The translations under genes were made by a program, and so were the position numbers. Under the pieces are notes generated by a model that saw only the letters and a list, made by a program, of their open reading frames with translations, was not told where the DNA came from and ran no database searches. This document shows, piece by piece, positions 56,904 through 64,000 of a stretch of 64,000 nt of DNA. How positions within the stretch are numbered: position 1 is the stretch's first letter; each line of letters starts with the position of its first letter. The stretch is from Saccharina japonica (lineage: Eukaryota; Sar; Phaeophyceae; Laminariales; Laminariaceae): positions 153,213-217,212 of the forward strand of contig MEHQ01001039.1 in assembly GCA_008828725.1 (NCBI GenBank), in the 5' to 3' direction.

Positions 56904-59900
56904 TTACCTCTGGCGCATGACAGACCCCTTTAGGTCGCCGCCGAAGCTGCGAATGCTGCCGATGCCACCTGCCCCCATCGCGAAAGACTCCCGCGCCCAC
57001 AAGGCACCAGCGGCCATCAACGCCAACACGACGAGACCCCAACACCAGGACCGTCGGGAGGCCTGGGGAGAGTCGAGGGGTGTACGGCAACGAGTAGTCG
57101 GGAGAGGGGGGGGGGAGGAAGAATGGGGAGGGGGGAGGGTTAAGTTCATCTCAATGGGCCTCTGTCTTCGTGAAGTTGTAGGCTCAATTTTGATCAACAA
57201 ATCTTACAAGTGCACCCACGCTTGAGGCGAAAACCACTTGGAACTACAGTACGTATATACTTCGTAGACTTTTTGATAGAATACAATGTTTTGGGTAGGG
57301 AGGAGAAAAAAGGGAATTCCAACACAAAAACAACAACAACAACAACAAAAACACACACGGGCAGGGCAGGGCAGGGCAAGGAAAAGTTTCCAAGAAAGCG
57401 CGCTCAAGCTCACCCTTCGTTGACATGAAAATAAAACAAACCATGATGGCACAAGTCACCAAATCTAATAAAAAACCATACCAAATCGCATCAAATCACA
57501 TTAATCACGAAAAAGCCAAAATCAAGCCACACCGCGCGCCGTACCGCACCAAAACCAACCCCAACCCAAAACCGAACAACATAAAACACACACACCGCAA
57601 ACCTTTCCACGTTAGGGCCCAAATTAACGAATAAAAAATAAATTCAATTTGGGAAAAAGAAAATTCGAATTCGCTTTTCATTGGTCGGAACACGCACTAC
57701 CACCAAAGATTAGGATTTTGGGGTAGATTCAATTTGAATCGGGCGAGAAAACCAAGAAGGTCCTGGGACCTTTTTTTTGCGTACAGTAGAATTCAACTCA
57801 AATTCAGGAGTTGGCCCGACTTGGACCGGCATGTCCAAGGTGGGTAAACGCCCCCGGTACAACCTGGCACATTTCTTGGTCGCATCGACGACCAAGACCG
57901 AGGCGACAACACGTGAACCACAACCCGAGGCCACCGGGACAACAGCCGCGCCCACGTCTACAGGCCATAGCACAGCGTACACCGGCGGTGGCGCCTCAAA
58001 ACTAATCATATGGCGGTCGCAATCCCAACTTTTCAACCAGCTCGATGCTCCAACCCGATCAAAAACCGAGTGATCGACCGAAAAAACAGCAGGATACGCT
58101 CAAAACTTCGATAGCACCATCGCCGTCGCTGTCTCGCCCGTGGCGTTTCAGGGATTCCTACGCCTACCCAAGATACCCTGAGAGCAATAGCTTCCTAGCC
58201 TGGGCCGCCAAAAACATTTTTTTTGCTGGCGGCGGCGGCGCGCACGCGCCGACGCATGCCTTCGCTCTCGTCTACTCTGGTCGGATTTTTTTCACCTGGG
58301 CGTTGTGAGGCGTGCTGCGTCATTTCGATTTCAGAAATATTTGAACAAGCATTTCACTACCAGGTATCATACCAGGTATATATATTAGGGGACACAAACC
58401 AGTTTTTTTTTTTTTGCGAAATCACATCCAAATTGGATTTTATTTTTCCAAATTTTTTTTTTTTTTTTTTGCTGTTTTCGTTAATATGGGCCCTTACGTT
58501 ACGTACACACACGCATAACAATACGCCCGGAATTGTTAACCCATTCAGAACTGAAAACAAATATCCCATTATAATTCCAAGTAGTTTGTCCCCGCATACG
58601 TGGGACCAGTTCTTAAGGGGTTAAGAACCGGTCGAGCATTCATAGGTACCAGTACCGAAATGGTCCTTGCGTTCCCGGGACAGAGTGGTACACGCCCACA
58701 CGCAACTCTCGCCGCGCGCTGGCTAAATGAGCCCGAGTCAAATCAGCAATCAGCGGATGGGGGAAGGGTTTCCACACCTTGCGAGGCGGTATCGACCCGG
58801 GTGGACACCGTTTTCATCCCCGGGTTGTTGGATTTGTTGCTCTATGGAAGGATTTATGATCAGGGGGTGGGACCTTATCGTCCCCGGGTGCAGCGGGACC
58901 ACACACACACACACACACACACACAAGTGTCTAAGTGTCTATATACAACATCCGTGATCTTACCTTTCCCGAGCCGCGCCCTCCCCTGGCACCGGCCTTC
59001 CCTCCGCCCCCCTTGCCGCTCAACGCGTCCTGGACGAGGCCGAGCAGGCGGCCGTGGTTCTCTTTGGAAACCTTTCCGACGAAGGAAACGATCTGGCCCT
59101 GCACGAAGCCCATGATCTTCTCACTGAAAATCGCTTCGGAGGAGCTCAGCAGGCGGCACTGTCGTATATACGTACGCACAGGTTTTGTTTTTGTTTTTCG
59201 TTTTTTGTGTGTGTGTGTGTGTGGGGGGGGGGGGGTTGCAGCAGAGGGAAGGTTTGAGTGTGGAAGAGGGGGGGTGAGGGGGGGAGGGTGTACTTGATAT
59301 TCATGCATGGCCGTAGTCGTATGACCATAGACCCTCGCATCCCTACGATGCCGGGGGGGTGGAGCAGAGGGAAGGTTGAGTGTGGAATGAAGGGGGGGTT
59401 GTGGTGGAATGGCCACTATCCAACTCGTGAGAGGGGGAGGGTGTACTCGATATGCATGCATGGCCGTAGTCTTATGACCTGGGGGGGGTGGAGGTGGGGG
59501 GCACGACTCGGGGTTTTCGCCGGCATGAAGCGGTTGGGTCGGTGCCCACATCCGTGTCCGGAGATAGGAAAAAAAAAAAAACATGCACCACATTTCTCAC
59601 CACCGAGATAGGAGATATTATATACACCACGGCAGCGTCGCCACCACCAGCGCAATCCCCGTCGCCACCACCACCACCACCACCATACGCCATCAGTCAC
59701 CAACAACACATCATCATTATCATCCCCATCATCATCGTCATCACCATCAATCATCATATTGCTGGCCAACCCAAACGCCAACAAAGAAAAACTATCACTC
59801 CTTGCGTCGTAACTCGGACGCCGATTGGTATACATACATACATACGTACGTACAGACATACAGATAGACATACAGACTACAGACATACACTGTATCATCT

Positions 59901-62900
59901 CCAAATCACACAGCGGCCCGTATCTATGATGATCGGCACTTTCTTGTCGTCAAAAGTCCCTCAAAAGGGTATCTCAAAAGGGTATCTTAAAAGGGCATAC
60001 CTAAAAATGGTATAACTTAAAAGGGTATACCTTAAAATGGTATCTTAAAAGGGTACTTTAAAATAGTACCTTAAAGGGGGGGGGGGGTCCAATCTGTTGT
60101 ACGTAACGCGTCATCCTCTCACCTTATTGGGCCCCTCTTTGATGAGCACGAACTGTACCGCCACTACAAACTTATCCCCGAAGGACACCCCCGGCGTTCG
60201 ATTCCGCTCCTCGTACGCCATCAACGAAGGGCCTGGCCGACCCAAGCACGACGCATAAAAAAAAGCAAAATATAGGTCAGTGTTGCCGCTCCACCCGGGC
60301 GCGCACACGCACATACATGCACAACACCACAACAACAACCGACCGGGAAAATTAACAGGCGGGGGGGGGTACCAGCGGCCGCTCATGTCATGCATAGCCG
60401 TAGTCGTATGGCCATAGACCCTCACATCCCTACAATGCCGGGACGGAGCACGTTGGGTTTTAACCGACCAGGCAGACATTGCTAGCACCAAGCGCGAAGC
60501 GCCGTGAGGTGCTGGGCGAGTCGCATGGAGGGTGAGAACCGTTTGTGAGGCTGACTTGCATATGGACGACAGCCTCCAATGAATTGATTTGGTTTCGGGG
60601 GGGGGGGGGAGGGGGGTAGGGTGATAAAAGCATTAGTAAAACCCCGGACTCGACATTTCTGGTGGTGGTGGGGGGGGGGGGGGGGGGGGTAGGGTGATAA
60701 AAACACTAGTAAAACCCCGGACTCGACATTTCCAGTTCAACGCCACCGCAAGAACTCCCCTCCTGCCGCCAATCCCGCCTCCAAGACACCCAGGAAACCC
60801 CCAAAAGCAGGGCCAAGTCTCACCGTCAGCCAAGATGACGTCATGTGCCTCCGTCGTGGTGGAGGCCACCATGGCGCTCTTCGGGATAACGAAAGTACGG
60901 TCCCGCGTGCAGCCCGTCAGGTTCTCCTGGTGCCCCGCCTCCCCCTCGAGGTCGAGCCACTGGGTCCGGGTGATGTCTGAGTAGCTCTGGAGCGGTGGCG
61001 GTGACGGTGAGGGGGGGGGGGGGGGGGGGGGGGGGAGGGGGGGCGCGAATCAAAACACAAGTCATGTCACCGTCCGATAAGCGTCGTATGCGTGCGCGCG
61101 TGAGAGCGAAAATAGGGAGGGGAGGGGGAGGAGGAGGGGGAGGGAGGGGGAGAGGGAGGGTGAGAGGGGGGTGTGGGGCGTACTCATTTTCTGCTAGCCT
61201 TAGTATTTTGACCATTGACCACGCATGCCTTTCGAAATGGAGCACACCGTTCCTACGTACTCCTATTAATATTAGAGACACCTCCCACACCTCAACATGT
61301 AGGCGATCACTACTATACGTTTTTTCCCTCCCAGATATTACATAAAAACTTGAACGAGAGGGGGGGCGGGGAGGGGGAGAGGGAGAGGGGGGGGGGGGGG
61401 GCAGATGGGAGAGATATGAAAGGGGATTAGAAGCCTGATATCACTACGTTGGGGGCATTTTTCTTAAAGAAAGTTTGCCGCACGCCGCTCACCCATCAAC
61501 TCTTCTTTACAGGCAGGAGGGAGAGAGATGAAAGGGGACTCAGCAAGCCCTGACTCATCACATATGTTGGGCACTTTTTCTTCACGAAGTTTCGCCTCGC
61601 CCCGCCCCCTCCCCATCACCCCCACGACGCGTGCTACGGTAGAGGTAGCACTTTTGGCTGAATCGTTTTCTGAACGATCGGGCTCCTTAACCCAAATTCG
61701 TCGGACTTTTTTCATTTTTTGTGACGAATAATGTTTCAGAATATACTCCGGCCATGATATTTCGCATCCGGCAGCACTTCTGTTTTCCTCCAAAATCATT
61801 TTTGTCGGTGCGGTATGACGCTCCTTAAGTGAGGAGCTCAGAAAAAACATGGTGCACCTCTATCGTAGCATGCGTCCCACTGCAATGCAAGGAAACCTGG
61901 CCCGTGTCCGTGGTACGCTCTCACCAGAAGGTCGGAGAAGGCGTCTTGCAGCTTGGAATCGTTCCACAGCAGCGCCTTCCTCAGGCGCTGGTAGCCGCAG
62001 TTGATGGATACGTCGAGGATCGGGTTTTCCAGAGGCTTGGGAGGCGGCGGCGGCGGTACCTTTCCTCAAGAAAAAGAAAAAGACGGCGAACGAAAAACGG
62101 CGAGGAGCATAAGAAACAAAAGAAGAAATCAGTACCACAAGACATAAAACAAACATCAGAAACACAACAAAGACAAGAAACAAACGGAGCTTATACGAGG
62201 GGGGGAAAACATCAAGCACTCGTATACTGGTACGTACGAGACACGATACCATAACTTATCGAAACTTTCGATACGATATTCAACGCTATAAAAATACTAT
62301 AAATAGCGTACATAGTAGTGCATTCACTCCTTTCGGGACTTCAAGACACGCCTTGAAAAACAAGGGGAAACCCTTTAAAAAAAAACAGGCATGTACATTT
62401 ATATAAATAAAAAACTACAGCTGTGATATCGAGGATTTCGTCGAATTTCATCTTTGCAAGCTGTTGTGGGTGTGTGATACGTACTTCGATCGCGCGTACG
62501 TCCTTCCTTACGGGTTTAATATGTCCTCATGCAGGATGTACATACACCCTGTATATGAGGAGAACACTCTGTATGTAGAGCGGTAACTACCAGTAAAGAC
62601 ACTCGTACATATGTACGTGTGAGGTTTCGTTTTTTTAAAAACAACAATCGGAATTGAAAAAAAATGAACAAAAAAAACCCTACATTGCAAACCTTACAGT
62701 GTCGGCCATACGAAGCACGAAGCACCCCCGGACTGTTGGGGATATCGCATGCTAGATGGAGTGTCGGTAAGCCGAACTTCCAACACAATGAGTTTTGCAC
62801 GAGACGCGTGCTTGCTATGCTATGCTACCTACTTTGTACCCGTACCGTGTATATATCGAGGGCGGCGGTTGCCAAGACCACATTCTGAAGAAGAAAAAAA

Positions 62901-63819
62901 ACGAAAAACGCTGTACGTACCTACCAGGGGGGGGGGGGGAGATTTCTACGCCAAGGTACGTATACTGGTCTACGATCGGTATTCATCTTCTCCCCACTTC
63001 CACTTACAAGTTACCGGACTCTCCTTATCTTCGTTACATACAACTACTGCGCACTTTTTTACGTTCGCCGTCACTCTCCACTTCCTGGTGTACTCGATTG
63101 CCTTCTCTATTTGTTTCTGCAGTCCTTCGGGTGTTTCTGATATGCAAACGAAATCATCAGCAAACATCAATCCCGACACCGTATCTTCCCCCACCGTGAC
63201 TCCCTGCGATGCTGCTTCTACTGCTACTATCATGTCATTAATGTATACCTTGAATAGGTTAGGTGATAGCGTACATCCCTGGGCAACTCCCTGTAGGATA
63301 TCAACGTACTTCGATATTTCCCCGTCCAACATCACAGCACTTCTCGCACATTCCGTCATCTTCTTCATCATTCTCCACATCTTTCCTCTTATCCCTATTT
63401 CCCACAACTTTTTCCACAGCCCATTTCTCCATACTGTATCGTAGGCCTTCTGTACATCTAAAAAGAAACAGTACGTTGTTAGCCCCGCGTCTTTCCTGCC
63501 TTGGATTATCTTACCTAATGTGTACACATGGTCGACGCAGCTACGGTTTGGCCTAAATCCTGCTTGCCCTTCGCTAATTTTTCTTCCTTCTCCTTCATTG
63601 TTCCCATTCTACCGTTCAAAATCTTACAGAACGTTTTACCTACAGTGCTTACAGGGGGGGGGGGGGCTGAAGAGATAATACATTACCTTGACGTCCTCGC
63701 CGTCCTCAGGGTCCTGCTCCCCGAGGAGGTCGTTGCCGCTCGGCACCAGCGTCAGGGACATCACCACGAAGCCGTGTCTCGCGGCGCTCTCGTGAGCCCG
63801 CAGGGTTTGCAAGCGATAC
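56904..63819 (-). CDS. VASt-domain membrane protein (GRAMD1/VAD1-like), 5' end outside the window
   Basis: Exons in coding order are 63819-63687, 62059-61925, 60986-60824, 60232-60123, 59158-58964 and 57062-56904 (TAA). Every GT-AG junction is phase-consistent, giving 297 visible residues. The order of motifs (ENPILDVSINCGYQRLRKAL, AFSDLL, DITRTQWLDLEGEAG, CTRDRTFVIPKSAM, then ERNRTPGVSFGDKFVVAVQF, IFSEKIMGFVQGQI and ENHGRLLGLVQDAL) fits a VASt domain, the StAR-like fold of GRAMD1/Aster, yeast Lam and plant VAD1 proteins. A Gly-rich linker and one membrane span (WGLVVLALMAAGALWA) follow, with a short tail ending MRQR. Relatives anchor in the ER and move sterols or other lipids at contact sites; that role is inferred. 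The first visible exon (YRLQTLRAHESAARHGF) may belong to an upstream GRAM or C2 domain. The TAA directly follows CAGAGG. Confidence 0.8.
57063..58963 (-). other. VASt gene last intron with MITEs and an opposite-strand open frame
   Basis: It contains an A-rich tract (57317-57600), a plus-strand open frame with coding-like composition (57777-58072), a piggyBac-like MITE (58536-58624) and the right half of a mariner-like MITE (58661-58688), followed by (AC)n at 58900-58924. Two adjacent TACCAGGTA palindromes lie near 58360-58380. Confidence 0.6.
58536..58624. mobile_element. piggyBac-like MITE copy, next to a half mariner-like MITE
   Basis: TTAACCCATTCAGAACTG on the left pairs with CAGTTCTTAAGGGGTTAA on the right, with perfect TTAA at both ends. 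The sequence immediately downstream keeps only the right end (GGGACAGAGTGG, TA) of the 79-bp mariner-like family. Confidence 0.78.
59955..60078. repeat. Tandem TATCTTAAAAGGG repeat
   Basis: Seven or eight units of 14-18 bp (AAAAGGGTATCTC, TTAAAAGGGTATACC and variants), ending at a G run. It lies in the intron between the fourth and fifth visible exons of the VASt gene. Confidence 0.85.
60590..61420. repeat. G-homopolymer-rich intron segments
   Basis: G runs of about 10 to 24 occur at 60068, 60361, 60600, 60670-60690, 61012-61035 and 61388-61402, around the DITRTQW exon of the VASt gene. The sequence AGGGTGATAAAA(A/G)CA(C/T)TAGTAAAACC beside the runs at 60615 and 60690 is a short direct repeat. 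Confidence 0.85.
62416..62566. repeat. ACAGCTGTGAGAT dispersed repeat, copy d
   Basis: It follows an A-rich run and carries GATATCGAGGATTTCGTCGA, TTTGCAAGCTGT, TACTTCGATCGCGCGT, TCATGCAGGATGTACATACA and TATATGAGGAGAACA, in the order seen in copies a and b. It lies in the first visible VASt intron. Confidence 0.75.
62944..63652 (-). pseudogene. Broken non-LTR retrotransposon reverse transcriptase fragment
   Basis: The minus strand encodes the palm of a LINE-type reverse transcriptase: KISEGQAGFRPNRSCVDH, FFLDVQKAYDTVW (motif A Asp), GVAQGCTLSPNLFKVYINDM (motif B) and GLMFADDFVCI (FADD catalytic pair), then KWRVTANVKKC. The upstream piece KTFCKILNGRMG is in another frame, with the break in an A run near 63581-63592, and the downstream YTYLGVEIS is also out of frame after a stop near 62970. 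Endonuclease and the rest of the polyprotein are absent. It lies in the sense orientation inside a VASt intron, bounded by a G run at each end (62929-62940 and 63653-63666). It is non-functional. Confidence 0.85.
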
Positions 63820-63889
63820 CTGGCGTCATTGTTGGTCGGTTCGAGAGACGTGGGGACGGGGGTGGGGGAGGAGGGGGTGTAGGAATGTA

Positions 63890-63994
63890 GGAGGGTAGGG
63901 TGGGTATGCGTGTAGGTAGGGTAGAGGGTAGGGTAGGGTAGGGTGGAGGGGTAGGGTAGGGTAGGGTAGGGTAGGGTAGGGTAGGGTAGGGTAG
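63890..63994. repeat. TAGGG pentanucleotide satellite
   Basis: Imperfect at first (GTGGG, AGAGGG), then about nine perfect GTAGG/TAGGG units to the window end. It lies upstream of the first visible VASt exon, presumably in an intron. Confidence 0.9.
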
Positions 63995-64000
63995 AGCAGA

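Noticed and set aside
61464-61850. 128-residue minus-strand frame between VASt exons
   Set aside because: It does not continue the VASt phase or motifs and lacks splice sites. Treated as intron.
63890-64000. Telomere-like TAGGG array at the window end
   Set aside because: The unit is a five-base repeat with imperfect neighbours and lies upstream of a VASt exon whose gene must continue outward, so it is an intronic satellite.

Overview
This is a gene-poor, repeat-rich stretch of a nuclear genome, probably from a photosynthetic stramenopile and possibly a brown alga. The evidence is GT-AG introns throughout and a nuclear gene for a plastid protein whose N-terminus is a signal peptide followed by a phenylalanine-containing SSAFAPS motif, the usual heterokont import signal into a secondary plastid. 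The precise lineage is an inference.

I can assemble five genes by matching splice phases and family motifs. (1) 96-6250, plus strand: a five-exon ZRANB2-like splicing factor with one RanBP2 zinc finger and an Arg/Ser tail. (2) 8432-10060, minus: an intronless basic, disordered protein of 542 residues, unrecognised, with a KEN motif near its start. (3) 16921-23138, minus: a plastid-targeted CGLD27/Ycf36-family (DUF1230) membrane protein in at least seven exons. (4) 24040-45926, plus: a HAD-like phosphatase-fold protein whose two exons appear to be separated by a 20.1-kb intron; its catalytic residues look lost. (5) 56904-63819, minus: the C-terminal half of a VASt-domain, single-membrane-span protein resembling lipid or sterol transfer proteins; the 5' end lies beyond the window. 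Genes 3 and 4 are head to head across about 0.9 kb. Genes 1 and 2, and genes 4 and 5, converge.

The rest is introns and intergenic DNA full of small mobile elements and repeats. These include a 79-bp mariner-like MITE with TA flanks, a piggyBac-like MITE of about 90 bp with TTAA ends, a 525-bp TIR element with a TGA target duplication, tRNA-derived SINE-like copies, tRNA-Ser 3'-half copies, 5'-truncated retroposons ending in an AC microsatellite, a broken LINE reverse transcriptase, two long imperfect hairpins, a CCAAT-box minisatellite, many G/C homopolymers and a strongly over-represented palindrome TACCWGGTA. No rRNA gene, intact tRNA gene or CRISPR array was found.
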